64,000 nt of DNA from Heliobacterium mobile (GCF_009720735.1 NZ_WNKU01000022.1:1-64000); one strand, 5' to 3'; shown: positions 16,506 to 25,631, counted from the first letter of the stretch. Notes: generated by a model not told the origin, from the letters alone. Numbers and translations are program-made.

Positions 16506-17774
16506 ATGGGAACTTTCGCCCTTCCTGCAGTTGTCTCCTCAGCTTTTTCGCTTTATCATAGATATAATAAATGGAAAGGGGCGATCATTATTTCCGTCGC
16601 ATCGCAGATCAGAGCTCAGATTACCCAATCCTCCTGGATTCGGAAGATGTTTGAAGAAGGCGATCGTCTACGGGCGATTTACGGACCTGATAAGGTTTAC
16701 GATTTCACCATCGGCAACCCAAACAACGAGCCCCCCGCTGCCTTCCGTGAGGCTTTAAAAGAATTGGCCAATCACCCCATTCCCGGCATGCACCGCTATA
16801 TGAGCAACGCCGGTTACGAAGAAACCCGCTCCGCTGTGGCCCAAGCTCTCAGTGCAGCCAGCGGCAAAGCCTTGACAGCCAACCATGTCGTCATGACCGT
16901 CGGCGCTGGCGGCGGCCTGAATATTGCTTTTAAGGCCATCCTTGATCCTGGCGACGAAGTGATCATCGTAGCGCCCTTTTTCGTGGAGTACAAATTCTAC
17001 ATCAACAACCACGGCGGTCAGCCCGTCGTCGTCCAGAGCCGTGAGGACTTCCAGCTCGATCTGGACAACATCGCCGCCGCGATCACAGCGAAAACGAAAG
17101 CCATCATCATCAACACGCCCAACAACCCAACCGGGGTCATCTATCCCGCCGAAAGTCTCGACGCACTGAATCGCCTCGTCGAAGAAAAAAGCGCCGAACA
17201 CGGCCGGACCATCTTCGTCATCTCCGACGAACCTTATGCGAAAATCGCTTACGACGGCGTGAAGGTACCGCCTGTCTTCTCCCACATTCGCAACAGCATG
17301 TTGGTGACGTCGCACAGCAAAGACTTGGCCCTGCCCGGCGAACGCATCGGCTATGTTGCAGTCAACCCGGAATGTGACGAAGTGGAACTTCTCTTCGACG
17401 GTCTTGTCTTCTGCAACCGCATCCTCGGTTTCGTCAATGCGCCCGCCTTGATGCAGCGTTTGGTCGCAAACCTGCAAAAGGAATCTGTCGACATCGACGA
17501 GTATAAGGAAAAGCGGGATCTTCTCTATAACCACCTGACCTCACTGGGCTTTGAGATGGTCAAGCCACAAGGGGCCTTCTACCTCTTCCCCAAATCTCCG
17601 CTGGCCGATGATATCGAGTTTATCCGGAGGGCTCAACGCCATAACATCCTCTTAGTTCCCGGAACCGGCTTTGGTAAACCGGGATACTTCCGCATCGCCT
17701 ACTGTATGGAAAAGAAAATCATCGAAAACTCGTTGCCCGCCTTTACGGCCCTGGCCCAAGAGTTTGGGATGTAA
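16506..17774 (+). CDS. PLP-dependent aminotransferase, class I/II
   Basis: A fold-type I aminotransferase of about 395-422 residues. Key parts are FTIGNPNNEPP, the glycine-rich VGAGGGLN cofactor-phosphate loop, NTPNNPTG, DEPYAKIAYDG, the Schiff-base lysine in SHSKDLALPGERIGY, and the C-terminal FRIAYC arginine. The substrate amino acid is not clear from sequence. Start is ambiguous. The ATG at 16506 has AAAGG 7 bases upstream but gives 28 extra residues that homologs lack and that span a TATAAT-like sequence (16563-16568). A stronger GGGG site (16578-16581) sits 8 bases before ATT at 16590, which would give a typical SVASQIRAQI start. A terminator follows. Confidence 0.9.
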   Translation: MGTFALPAVVSSAFSLYHRYNKWKGAIIISVASQIRAQITQSSWIRKMFEEGDRLRAIYGPDKVYDFTIGNPNNEPPAAFREALKELANHPIPGMHRYMSNAGYEETRSAVAQALSAASGKALTANHVVMTVGAGGGLNIAFKAILDPGDEVIIVAPFFVEYKFYINNHGGQPVVVQSREDFQLDLDNIAAAITAKTKAIIINTPNNPTGVIYPAESLDALNRLVEEKSAEHGRTIFVISDEPYAKIAYDGVKVPPVFSHIRNSMLVTSHSKDLALPGERIGYVAVNPECDEVELLFDGLVFCNRILGFVNAPALMQRLVANLQKESVDIDEYKEKRDLLYNHLTSLGFEMVKPQGAFYLFPKSPLADDIEFIRRAQRHNILLVPGTGFGKPGYFRIAYCMEKKIIENSLPAFTALAQEFGM

Positions 17775-17794
17775 TCTGACGTGTGCACCTATAA

Positions 17795-17830
17795 AAAAGG
17801 AGCGACTTGCCAAAAGTCGCTTTCTTTTTT
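17795..17830 (+). terminator. intrinsic terminator of the aminotransferase gene
   Basis: GCGACTT (17802-17808) pairs with AAGTCGC (17814-17820), loop of 5, flanked by A-rich and followed by TTTCTTTTTT. Confidence 0.85.
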
Positions 17831-17904
17831 CGTTTTTGTTTTTTTACAACGTACGCATATTCCTTCACCATTCGCTAAATGTAACCTCGTATAGGAGGCT
17901 ATCG

Positions 17905-18651
17905 ATGGAATACAAAGGTAAAGTTGCCCTAATTACAGGAGCGGGACGAGGTATCGGCCGTGGCATCGCTCAAATGTATGCCTCTCAAGGGGCCACCGTC
18001 ATCATCGCTGAGCAAAACACGGAGGATGGTCGAAAGGCAGAAACAGAGCTGCGCCTTTCGGGAGGCCGAGCTTATTTCTATCCCCTCGACGTTCGGCAGC
18101 CCCAAGCTATTTCCTCCTTCATGGTCGATGTAGAAAAGCAATATGGTCGTATCGATATCCTTGTCAACAATGCCGGTGTATCCCGGTGGAAATCACCCTA
18201 TGAGTTGACCGTCGAGGAATGGGACGATATCGTTCACACCAATTTGCGCAGTGTGTTTCTTTGCTCCCGGGAAGCCGCGAAAGTCATGCGCTGTCATGGA
18301 GGCGGAGCTATTGTCAATATTGCTTCCACACGGGCCATCATGTCGGAGCCTGATTCCGAAGCTTATGCTGCTTCGAAAGGCGGGATCGTCGCTCTCACCC
18401 ATGCCCTTGCCCTTTCCTTTTCCGCCGATAAGATTCGAGTCAATGCCATCAGCCCGGGATGGATAGAAACGGGAGACTACGATGAACTTCGCCCTATCGA
18501 CCATGCTCAGCATCCAGCCGGGCGTGTCGGTACACCGGAAGATGTCGCTCGGGCTTGTCTGTTTTTCACCGCCGAAGGGAATGATTTTATCACCGGCACC
18601 AATTTAATCCTCGATGGCGGTATGACCCGCAAGATGATCTACGAACCCTGA
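17905..18651 (+). CDS. SDR family oxidoreductase (glucose dehydrogenase/FabG-like)
   Basis: A 248-residue classical short-chain dehydrogenase. It has the N-terminal NAD(P) motif TGAGRGIGRG (residues 11-20), NNAG, the catalytic serine region IASTRA, Y-x3-K as YAASK, and the ISPGWIET loop followed by the C-terminal ILDGGMT. It should reduce a carbonyl or oxidise an alcohol using NAD(P); the substrate is not evident. The ATG at 17905 has AGGAGG 8-9 bases upstream. The long upstream frame overlapping the aminotransferase is an artefact. Monocistronic between two terminators. Confidence 0.92.
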   Translation: MEYKGKVALITGAGRGIGRGIAQMYASQGATVIIAEQNTEDGRKAETELRLSGGRAYFYPLDVRQPQAISSFMVDVEKQYGRIDILVNNAGVSRWKSPYELTVEEWDDIVHTNLRSVFLCSREAAKVMRCHGGGAIVNIASTRAIMSEPDSEAYAASKGGIVALTHALALSFSADKIRVNAISPGWIETGDYDELRPIDHAQHPAGRVGTPEDVARACLFFTAEGNDFITGTNLILDGGMTRKMIYEP

Positions 18652-18730
18652 ACCAAACGGAATGACCGTCGCTAAAAAGCAATTATGGCCAAGCAAGCCG
18701 CAATCTATCGGTAAAAACGTTTTCTTGTAA

Positions 18731-18776
18731 AAAAGAAGGCAGCCATCTTCGATATTCGATGGCTGCCTTCTTTTTT
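18731..18776. terminator. bidirectional intrinsic terminator between SDR and speD
   Basis: GAAGGCAGCCATC (18735-18747) pairs perfectly with GATGGCTGCCTTC (18758-18770), with A-run before and TTTTTT after, so it works for both convergent genes. Confidence 0.9.
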
Positions 18777-19179
18777 ATAGGTTCCCTTGCTCTTCTTTCA
18801 TCTTTCTCAGCCGTTTAAGGTTTTTCATTCCCCGGCTGATTTCCATCGCGTGAGCTTCTTCCGCATCGAGTTCCTGAGCCAGGCTGTCTAAAGCCACCCA
18901 GGGATCGACCCGCTCCCCACAGGTGAAGATATCTACCGCCGCATAGGACAGTTCAGGCCAAGTATGAATCGTCAAATGCGATTCGGAGATGACCACGACA
19001 CCGCTGACCCCTTGCGGTTCAAAGCGGTGAAAAACCACCTCTCGAATCTCCGCACCGGCCTTCTCGGCGGCTCGGACCATGATCTCTTCTATCATCTTCA
19101 TGTCATTCAGTTTTTCAGCGTTACAGTCCCAAACTTCGGCCAAAAGTTGAACGCCGAGGGGTCTTCCCAATACACTCAT
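18775..19179 (-). CDS. speD: S-adenosylmethionine decarboxylase proenzyme
   Basis: A 134-residue class 1B AdoMet decarboxylase that supplies decarboxylated AdoMet for spermidine synthesis. It self-cleaves between Glu66 and Ser67 in [12 protein letters not shown] to make the pyruvoyl cofactor; His72 and Cys87 (DIFTCG) are the expected processing and catalytic residues. [12 protein letters not shown] is the usual N-terminal block. The ATG at 19179 has AGGAGA about 9 bases upstream; the longer frame has no ribosome site. No spermidine synthase gene is present in the window. Confidence 0.95.
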   Translation of the reverse strand: MSVLGRPLGVQLLAEVWDCNAEKLNDMKMIEEIMVRAAEKAGAEIREVVFHRFEPQGVSGVVVISESHLTIHTWPELSYAAVDIFTCGERVDPWVALDSLAQELDAEEAHAMEISRGMKNLKRLRKMKEEQGNL

Positions 19180-19357
19180 CGGCACAGGTCTCCTTTCCAA
19201 AAGGAATTATTCCTCAAGGAGCCCCTAATTATTTTCGAGCCCAGGACCCGTCCTGCTATTCCGTTGAGATTCGTTTTTATAAAGGATTTTTCACAGCTTC
19301 GTCGAAAGCAATGAAACAGGTTCTGTTTATTATCGGACGATCAGGGGGTCTTTCTAT

Positions 19358-19549
19358 ATGTTCGCCCTCATCACAGCCTGTTTACTGCAGCTCAGCGTTT
19401 TGGCTGGCCTGTCCCTGCTGCTTTACTCCATCTGTTCCCACAGCCAGGAAGAAGATATGATCAGTAAAGTGGCACAAATATGTGTCGCAATTGTGATACT
19501 GCTGGCCAATGGGATCGTTATGCACCACTTTTTGAGAAACATTATTTAG
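19358..19549 (+). CDS. hypothetical small membrane protein, 63 aa
   Basis: Two hydrophobic helices (about residues 3-26 and 37-57) joined by a short polar loop (SHSQEEDMISK). AGGGGG sits 8 bases before the ATG. No family recognised. A terminator at 19671 lies between it and the convergent larC. Confidence 0.7.
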   Translation: MFALITACLLQLSVLAGLSLLLYSICSHSQEEDMISKVAQICVAIVILLANGIVMHHFLRNII

Positions 19550-19670
19550 AACGATATTGAATAGGGATACTCGGAAATAATATCGAGAAACAGCTATGTA
19601 AGATACTGAAACAGGAAAGCTGCTCCAAATGTCGAGGTTCGATAAAATTAATTTATTCCGGAAAAGGCAG

Positions 19671-19707
19671 AAAGCCGTCTCATGCAAAATGCAAGAGGCG
19701 GCTTTTT
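19671..19707. terminator. intrinsic terminator between small membrane gene and larC
   Basis: AAAGCCGTCTC (19671-19681) pairs with GAGGCGGCTTT (19695-19705), one wobble, followed by TTTTT on the plus strand. The gene-free 120 bases before it show nothing else. Confidence 0.8.
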
Positions 19708-19747
19708 CATTATATTCAGGTACGGGGTCATTCAGGGGCATTCGAAG

Positions 19748-20977
19748 TCATTCGGTTGCCTTCAGACACACTTGATATTCCGCGAGGGCATGCTGATAGA
19801 CTTCTTTAAGGGAGCAATCATACTGTTTGGCGGCGGCGAGACACTCTTCATACTCTGGCTGAACATTGACAATCTGTTCCCCAATTTTCCCACGTTTGAT
19901 GCGAATATCGCCGTATTGGGTGGGCACCGTTACCCAGTCTCTGGACAAGCAAAACCGCTGTTCACGCCGGCAACGGACGCCTAATGTGGTCGAATGCGTG
20001 AATAAGGTTTCCATCAATGCTGTACGTCGTTCTGGAGTGCAGAGGACGGTCAGATGTTGACCCAGACGTCCTTTTTTCATCATGACCGAAGATACCTGTA
20101 CATCCAGCGCGCCTGCTTCGAAGAGCTTGTCCATCAAGGGAGCGATCCACTGGGGATTCATATCGTCGATAGTCGTCTCCAGCACGTCTACTCTATCCTG
20201 ATCCAGCAGTTCTGTTCCCGTTCCCACAACCTCGTTTCTCTCTGCCAGCAAAAGGCGGAGGACGTTGGGCCGTTCCTGAGCCGGTCGGGAACCGGCGCCG
20301 TGGCCGATTTTTTGAATTCGAAAAGCCTCCAAGGACTGCTTGGAATCGATGGGCTTGCCCAAGGTGGTACATAAGGCGGCTCCCGTAGGCGTCACTAGTT
20401 CCCCATGCCCTCCACCGAGATACACCGGAAAATCTCGAACCAAGTCGGCTGTGGCCGGCGCTGGAACAGGCATCTCCCCATGGGCGCAGTGCACTGTCCC
20501 CGTGCCTAGCGGCAGGGGAAGCACATGGATTTCCTCTATTCCGAGATACTGCAGACCCCAACAAGTTCCGACGATGTCGATGATCGCGTCGACGGCGCCC
20601 ACTTCATGGAAGTGGACTTTCTCGATGGCACATCCGTGTATCTTAGCTTCTGACTCGGCCAGCCGTGTAAATACCTTGATGGCCTTGGACTTCACCGCTT
20701 CGTCCAGATTAGAACTTTCGATGATCTTGACCACATGGTGAAGGTGCCGATGGGGCTGTGGCCGGTCATCGAGGATAACCTTTACGTGGGTAGCCTGAAT
20801 CCCCTTGCTGATGATGGGCTCCTTCTGCAACGTGTAGCCGTCCACATTCAAGCTGCTGATCGTCTGCTGCAATTCTTCCCAGGGAACACCCAAATCGACG
20901 AGCGCCCCTAACCACATGTCACCGGCAGCGCCTGAAACGGGATCAACGATTAATTGGTAATGTTCTCTGCTGTTCAA
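19748..20977 (-). CDS. larC: LarC nickel insertion protein (pincer nucleotide cyclometallase)
   Basis: A 409-residue protein that inserts nickel into the thiocarboxylated pyridinium nucleotide to finish the nickel-pincer cofactor of lactate racemase, in a CTP-dependent reaction. Typical blocks are DPVSGAAGDMWLGAL at the N-terminus, a His-rich loop HRHLHHV (about 76-82), VHFHEVGAVDAIIDIVG, GELVTPTGAAL and DDMNPQWIAPLMDKLF. In Lactobacillus plantarum larC is expressed through a programmed frameshift; here one open frame covers the whole protein. The start is TTG with GGGAGG 7 bases upstream. It lies downstream of larA and larB on the same strand, separated from larB by a 213-base gap with tandem repeats. 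Confidence 0.94.
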   Translation of the reverse strand: MNSREHYQLIVDPVSGAAGDMWLGALVDLGVPWEELQQTISSLNVDGYTLQKEPIISKGIQATHVKVILDDRPQPHRHLHHVVKIIESSNLDEAVKSKAIKVFTRLAESEAKIHGCAIEKVHFHEVGAVDAIIDIVGTCWGLQYLGIEEIHVLPLPLGTGTVHCAHGEMPVPAPATADLVRDFPVYLGGGHGELVTPTGAALCTTLGKPIDSKQSLEAFRIQKIGHGAGSRPAQERPNVLRLLLAERNEVVGTGTELLDQDRVDVLETTIDDMNPQWIAPLMDKLFEAGALDVQVSSVMMKKGRLGQHLTVLCTPERRTALMETLFTHSTTLGVRCRREQRFCLSRDWVTVPTQYGDIRIKRGKIGEQIVNVQPEYEECLAAAKQYDCSLKEVYQHALAEYQVCLKATE

Positions 20978-21020
20978 TAGACTACCTCCCGCGAATTCCG
21001 ACGATAATCTTATATAAGGA

Positions 21021-21097
21021 CTTTATCGAATCTCTTTATTGAGTCTTTTTATTGAGTCTCTTGTTAAATCCCTTTATTGAATTTTTTTATCAAACAT
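21021..21097. repeat. imperfect 13-bp tandem repeats between larB and larC
   Basis: Five to six successive units of 12-13 bases of the type CTTTATTGAGTCT: at 21021, 21034, 21047, 21060 (degenerate), 21072 and 21085. AT-rich, unlike the flanking genes. It could hold a regulator's sites or simply be slippage-prone sequence. Confidence 0.65.
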
Positions 21098-21190
21098 TCT
21101 TTTGCAACTTTTTACTCTATCACTTTATTAAGATCTCTTTATAAAAAGCGTTACTTAAATGCTAACCTCTCCGTAATGTCATCGTCCCGC

Positions 21191-22048
21191 TTATCGTCGA
21201 TACCCTCGAACGATCGTAGCAGCTAACGCGGCTGCACCAAAGCCGTTATCGATATTGACGACACCGACACCAAGAGCGCAGGAGTTCAACATGCCCAGCA
21301 ATGCCGAGAGCCCACCGAAGTTAGCGCCATAGCCGATGCTCGTCGGAACAGCAATGACAGGGACATCGACCATGCCTGCTACGACCGATGCTAAGGCTCC
21401 CTCCATTCCAGCGATGACAATGATCACCTGCACGTCCATTAATTCATCTCGCTTCGACAGCAGACGATGCAGTCCAGCTACACCAACATCAAAAATTCGC
21501 CGCACTTGGCATCCCATCGCCTGGGCGCTGACGGCAGCCTCTTCAGCTACGGGTAGGTCAGCCGTGCCGGCGGTGACGACAGCGACAGTGCCCAGAGCCT
21601 CGACCCCGGATATGTTATGCTCGCACTCTCGTTGCTCCGTCTTCTTTGAGCTGGTGCTTTTCGATTCGGCAGCTCCCACATCATCAACCAGGTTATCCTG
21701 TTGACTTCCTACGTTCACCCGCACCGTAACTGTTCGCCCGAGGGGGTTGTACTCCGCATCAGGAACCTTAGCCCTTACAGCTTCATAGGCATCCCGTGTA
21801 CAGCGGGTCGCTAACACAGGCAACCCCTTCGCCGCCAGCCGCTCAAAAATGGCGGCAATCTGCTCAGGCGTTTTCCCTAAGCCGAAGATAACCTCTGGGA
21901 ATCCTTGATTCAAGGCCCGGTAGTGGTCCACCTTCGCAAAGCCAATGTCCTCGTAGGGCCAGCCTTTTAAACGCTCAACGGCCTCGTGAACGGGCACGTC
22001 CCGGTTCTGTACAGCCTGCAGCAGTGTCGTCAACTTATCTATATCCAT
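21191..22048 (-). CDS. larB: LarB, pyridinium-3,5-biscarboxylate mononucleotide synthase
   Basis: A 285-residue enzyme of the PurE-related family. It carboxylates nicotinic acid adenine dinucleotide and releases AMP, the first step of nickel-pincer cofactor synthesis. The PurE-like core is in the C-terminal half: VTAGTADLPVAEEAA, IVIAGMEGALASVVAGM, VIAVPTSIGYGANFGG and NIDNGFGAAALA. The N-terminal part (about 1-110) has the LarB-specific region with FPEVIFGLGKTPEQI. A polar stretch of about 35 residues (114-150, rich in Ser, Lys, Glu, Asp) links the two parts and looks longer than I would expect. The ATG has GGGAGG about 12 bases upstream. It is the middle gene of the leftward larA-larB-larC group. 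Confidence 0.93.
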   Translation of the reverse strand: MDIDKLTTLLQAVQNRDVPVHEAVERLKGWPYEDIGFAKVDHYRALNQGFPEVIFGLGKTPEQIAAIFERLAAKGLPVLATRCTRDAYEAVRAKVPDAEYNPLGRTVTVRVNVGSQQDNLVDDVGAAESKSTSSKKTEQRECEHNISGVEALGTVAVVTAGTADLPVAEEAAVSAQAMGCQVRRIFDVGVAGLHRLLSKRDELMDVQVIIVIAGMEGALASVVAGMVDVPVIAVPTSIGYGANFGGLSALLGMLNSCALGVGVVNIDNGFGAAALAATIVRGYRR

Positions 22049-22109
22049 GAAACGCCAATTCCTCCCGCTGATTACATAACAATAATATTATCACAGATTC
22101 TCGTGATAA

Positions 22110-22145
22110 AACACGCGCCCTCCCCGTCGTCACGAGGAGGGCGCT
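22110..22145 (-). terminator. hairpin between larA and larB
   Basis: GCGCCCTCC (22115-22123) pairs with GGAGGGCGC (22136-22144), a 9-bp GC-rich stem; on the minus strand it is followed by GTGTTTTATC. It could end most larA transcripts so that larB and larC are made at a lower level. Confidence 0.7.
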
Positions 22146-22253
22146 TCTATGGCTCTTTCTCTGGCTCACTCAACCTATAAGCGGCTCCAAACCGCAAGGG
22201 AGGATTCATCACCTGTTGAGTCAGACAGATGTCCCTTTACATCGTTACCGCTT

Positions 22254-23522
22254 TTAACCGACGATCACACCGACGCCATCGGGGATAACCGTGATTTCAG
22301 CTTCTTCGCCTTTGACTGCTTTGGCCTTCGCCAGTGCTTTTTCCAATGTCTCGGCGTAATCGAGGTGCATGTCACGGACCGCCTGAGCCCACTTCGGATC
22401 AGTCACCATGATGATTTTATGCTTGATCAACAAGCGGCAGAGGATTTGCGATTCCCACTGGTCCGCCGGTGTGTCTTCTTTCGACGTGGCCAAGAAGGTA
22501 TCCATGGCGGCTTGCGGAGACGGATAGTCGGCAAGCTGGTGATAAAAAGCTTCTCCACCGATACCGTCGGAGCAGCCGGCCACCATGATGATGACTGCAC
22601 CTGCTTTTGCCGATGCTTCAGCCGCGGTCATGCCTTTGACCGCTTGATAAAGGTTCTGGTCCAGGGGATAGCCGCCATTTGTAGAGATGACGATATCGCC
22701 GGGAATGGGAGTGGCTGCCACGAGGTCACGAACAAACTGGCATCCCTTGAGGTGGGCCTCCACCCGATCACCAGCTACCGCGTAAATGATCTCTTTTTTC
22801 GCGTTGATGACGACGTTCAGGATAAAGGCCAATTTCGCCTTCTCTGCCGCGAAGAGCATGTCCCGGTGGATCGGGTTGTTCTCAAGGTTGCCTGTGCGGG
22901 CATAGGGGCTAGAGATAAAGGTGGAGTTGTGGTTGTACATGACCGTCTTACGGGAAGCGACGCCCGGCAATACGCTCTTGCGCCCGCCCGAAAATCCGGC
23001 AAAGAAATGGGGCTCAATAAAGCCGTCTGCCAAGAGCAAATCGGCTTCGACTGCCACTTTATTCACCCAGAGTTCCCCGCCGGACGGAAGGGTGCCTAAG
23101 AAGATCATATCTTCATCGACTTCGGAAAGATGATTCACGATGGGCACTTCGTCGACCACTTTTTGGCCGAACTTGTCCACCAACTCCTCCGGTGTGGTGG
23201 GACGGTGCATCCCTGTCGCCACGAGGATGGTCACTTTGGCTTCTGGATTCCCCTTTTTGATCTCTTCGAGCATGAGAGGAATGTTGATATGGCTAGGTAC
23301 GGGACGAGTATGGTCACTGGAAATGATGACGATATTTTGCTTACCTTTCACCAATTCCGACAAAGGCGGTGATGCAATGGGGTTGGCTAACGCACGGCGG
23401 ACAATCTCTTCCTGCGCGCCTTCTGGCGTGTAATCATGGTTCGATGGAGTCAGTATACGAACTTTGGGGCCGGGTTCGATAGGCAAGGTCAGTTGCGTCT
23501 TATGGTAGGGCAACGTAGTCAA
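22254..23522 (-). CDS. larA: nickel-dependent lactate racemase
   Basis: A 422-residue LarA-family racemase that interconverts L- and D-lactate (or a related 2-hydroxy acid) using the nickel-pincer nucleotide. Counting from the TTG at 23522, the L. plantarum active-site residues appear with a constant offset of two: His106 in TGMHRP, His172 in EPHFFAG, Lys182 in SGGRKSVLPG (the covalent cofactor lysine) and His198 in NHN; DHTRP is at 70-74. The TTG is chosen because GAGG stands 8 bases before it, and because a TATAAT sequence (23560-23565) upstream would fall inside the 5' untranslated region. LarA-like enzymes acting on other hydroxy acids exist, so the substrate is not certain. Confidence 0.94.
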   Translation of the reverse strand: MTTLPYHKTQLTLPIEPGPKVRILTPSNHDYTPEGAQEEIVRRALANPIASPPLSELVKGKQNIVIISSDHTRPVPSHINIPLMLEEIKKGNPEAKVTILVATGMHRPTTPEELVDKFGQKVVDEVPIVNHLSEVDEDMIFLGTLPSGGELWVNKVAVEADLLLADGFIEPHFFAGFSGGRKSVLPGVASRKTVMYNHNSTFISSPYARTGNLENNPIHRDMLFAAEKAKLAFILNVVINAKKEIIYAVAGDRVEAHLKGCQFVRDLVAATPIPGDIVISTNGGYPLDQNLYQAVKGMTAAEASAKAGAVIIMVAGCSDGIGGEAFYHQLADYPSPQAAMDTFLATSKEDTPADQWESQILCRLLIKHKIIMVTDPKWAQAVRDMHLDYAETLEKALAKAKAVKGEEAEITVIPDGVGVIVG

Positions 23523-23559
23523 AATATCGACCTCTTTTCGTGATAGTGGTGACAATCCT

Positions 23560-23588
23560 ATTATATCGAATGGTCACTCTTCATAAAA
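23560..23588 (-). promoter_or_regulatory. putative larA promoter
   Basis: On the minus strand TATAAT (23560-23565) has TTTTAT 17 bases upstream (23583-23588). The -10 is consensus, the -35 weak, which fits an activator-dependent promoter. Confidence 0.5.
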
Positions 23589-23654
23589 GCAGGGATGAAA
23601 GGAATTGTTACCGAATCCGGGGAAAATATAACCCATAAGCGTCTGACCCCAATA

Positions 23655-23683
23655 TTGACAAAAAGCTGGATTTTTGGTAAATA
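23655..23683 (+). promoter_or_regulatory. htpG promoter (sigma-A type)
   Basis: TTGACA (23655-23660) and TAAATA (23678-23683) are 17 bases apart. The CIRCE operator begins 8 bases after the -10, covering the transcription start. Confidence 0.75.
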
Positions 23684-23691
23684 AAATAGTA

Positions 23692-23718
23692 TTAGCACTC
23701 TCACCGCGAGAGTGCTAA
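23692..23718 (+). promoter_or_regulatory. CIRCE operator (HrcA binding site)
   Basis: TTAGCACTC (23692-23700), nine bases, GAGTGCTAA (23710-23718): every position of the CIRCE consensus is matched. It overlaps the presumed start of htpG transcription, so HrcA should repress htpG until heat shock. Confidence 0.97.
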
Positions 23719-23765
23719 CGGCAAGAAGAAGTTATAAGCGGCGATTTTAGAAGGAGGGTCTATCC

Positions 23766-25631
23766 TTGACAGTAAAACAATTTCAAGCAGAATCCAAACG
23801 ATTGCTTGATTTGATGGTGAACTCCATCTATACCCATAAGGAGATTTTTTTACGGGAGCTCATTTCCAACGCCAGCGACGCGATTGACAAAATTTATTAT
23901 AAAGCTTTATCCGATGATTCCTTGAACTTCAACAAAGAGAATTATTATATCAAAGTCGTTCCGGACAAGCCGAATAGAATCTTGAAAATATCGGATACAG
24001 GTATCGGGATGACGAAGGATGAATTGGAAGAAAACCTTGGTGTCATCGCCAAGAGCGGTTCCTTCGCCTTTAAAAAAGAGAATGAAATTAAAGACGGCTT
24101 CGATATCATCGGACAGTTCGGGGTTGGCTTTTATTCTGCCTTTATGGTGTCCGACACCGTTACGGTGATCAGCAGAGCCTTAGGTCATGATGGTGCTTAT
24201 AAGTGGGAATCCAAAGGCGCCGAAGGATATACCATTGAACCCTGTGAAAAAGATTCGGTCGGTACCGATATCATTCTTAAAATTAAAGAGAACACCGACG
24301 ACGAGAACTATGATGAGTACTTAGAGGAATACCGCTTAAAGTCGATCATCAAGAAGTACTCCGATTTTATTCGCTACCCCATTAAGATGGAAGTTCATGA
24401 AACAAAGGACGCAGAAAGCAGCGAAGAAACGCGCGAACAAATCATCAACAGCATGATCCCCATTTGGAAGAAGAACAAGAGCGAACTCACGCAAGAAGAT
24501 TACGATAATTTCTATTCTGAAAAGCACTTTGGATTCGATAAACCGCTCAAACATATTCATATCAGTGCCGAAGGCACCGTGAGTTATAAGGCCATTTTAT
24601 TTATCCCAGAAAAAATGCCTTTTGACTTCTATACAAAAGAATATGAAAAAGGCTTGGAGCTCTATTCCAAGGGCGTCCTGATCATGAACAAGTGTGCCGA
24701 ATTGCTGCCCGATTATTTCAGCTTTGTCAAAGGCATGGTCGATACGGAGGACTTGTCTCTCAACATCTCCAGAGAGATCTTGCAGCAAGACAAGCAGTTA
24801 AAACTGATCGCGAAAAACATCAAGACGAAAATCAAGAATGAGCTTGAAGACTTGCTGAAAAACAGCAGAGAAAAATACGAAGAGTTCTTCAAGTCTTTTG
24901 GCAGACAGTTGAAATACGGCATCTACAGCGACTTCGGAGCCAACAAGGACGTGTTACAAGACCTTCTGCTCTTCTATTCCTCCAAAGAGAAAAAGATGGT
25001 TACGTTGAGCGAATACGTTTCTCGAATGCCGGAAGAGCAAAAGTATATTTACTACGCCGCCGGAGATTCGATCGAGCGCATTGAGAAACTGCCCCAAGCA
25101 GAACTCGTCGCCGATAAAGGATATGAGATCCTCTACTTTACCGATGATGTCGATGAGTTCGCCATCCGGATGTTGATGACCTATAAAGAAAAAGAATTCA
25201 AGTCCGTATCCAGCGGTGACCTGGGGATTGAGTCGGAAGAAACTAAAGATTCCTCCAGTGGCGATGATGCCGAAAATCAGGAACTCTTTACGGAGATGAC
25301 GAGCATCTTAGCGGGCAAAGTCAAGGCCGTAAGAGCGTCAAAACGCTTAAAGAACCACCCCGTATGCTTATCCAACGAGGGTGATTTGACCATTGAGATG
25401 GAGAAAGTACTCAACGCCTTACCGAACAATCAAAAGATTAAAGCCGATAAAGTCTTAGAGATCAATATTCATCACTCCATGTTTCAAGCATTGAAGGCAG
25501 CCGGTCAAACAGATAAAGACAAGCTGAACCGGTATACCCAGTTACTATATAATCAAGCTTTGCTGATCGAAGGCTTACCGATCGATGACCCGGTGGAGTT
25601 TTCGAACAATATCTGCCTGATGATGGTGTGA
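23766..25631 (+). CDS. htpG: molecular chaperone HtpG (Hsp90 family)
   Basis: A 621-residue bacterial Hsp90, a cytosolic ATP-dependent dimeric chaperone. The GHKL ATPase domain is at the N-terminus: [15 protein letters not shown] with the catalytic glutamate, [11 protein letters not shown], and [13 protein letters not shown]. The middle domain includes [11 protein letters not shown], and the C-terminal dimerisation domain follows. The start is TTG with AAGGAGGG 7 bases upstream. The gene stands alone between a promoter with a perfect CIRCE operator and a terminator at 25678. In B. subtilis htpG is not CIRCE-controlled, so this wiring differs from that model. Confidence 0.97.
   Translation: MTVKQFQAESKRLLDLMVNSIYTHKEIFLRELISNASDAIDKIYYKALSDDSLNFNKENYYIKVVPDKPNRILKISDTGIGMTKDELEENLGVIAKSGSFAFKKENEIKDGFDIIGQFGVGFYSAFMVSDTVTVISRALGHDGAYKWESKGAEGYTIEPCEKDSVGTDIILKIKENTDDENYDEYLEEYRLKSIIKKYSDFIRYPIKMEVHETKDAESSEETREQIINSMIPIWKKNKSELTQEDYDNFYSEKHFGFDKPLKHIHISAEGTVSYKAILFIPEKMPFDFYTKEYEKGLELYSKGVLIMNKCAELLPDYFSFVKGMVDTEDLSLNISREILQQDKQLKLIAKNIKTKIKNELEDLLKNSREKYEEFFKSFGRQLKYGIYSDFGANKDVLQDLLLFYSSKEKKMVTLSEYVSRMPEEQKYIYYAAGDSIERIEKLPQAELVADKGYEILYFTDDVDEFAIRMLMTYKEKEFKSVSSGDLGIESEETKDSSSGDDAENQELFTEMTSILAGKVKAVRASKRLKNHPVCLSNEGDLTIEMEKVLNALPNNQKIKADKVLEINIHHSMFQALKAAGQTDKDKLNRYTQLLYNQALLIEGLPIDDPVEFSNNICLMMV

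Noticed and set aside
16755-17534. Long open frame antisense to the aminotransferase
   Set aside because: Aspartate/valine-rich composition typical of an antisense shadow; the plus-strand aminotransferase is certain.
19748-20977. Programmed frameshift in larC, as in Lactobacillus
   Set aside because: A single uninterrupted frame covers the full LarC length.
22149-23099. Long open frame antisense to larA
   Set aside because: Shadow of the larA coding bias; larA has all active-site residues in order.
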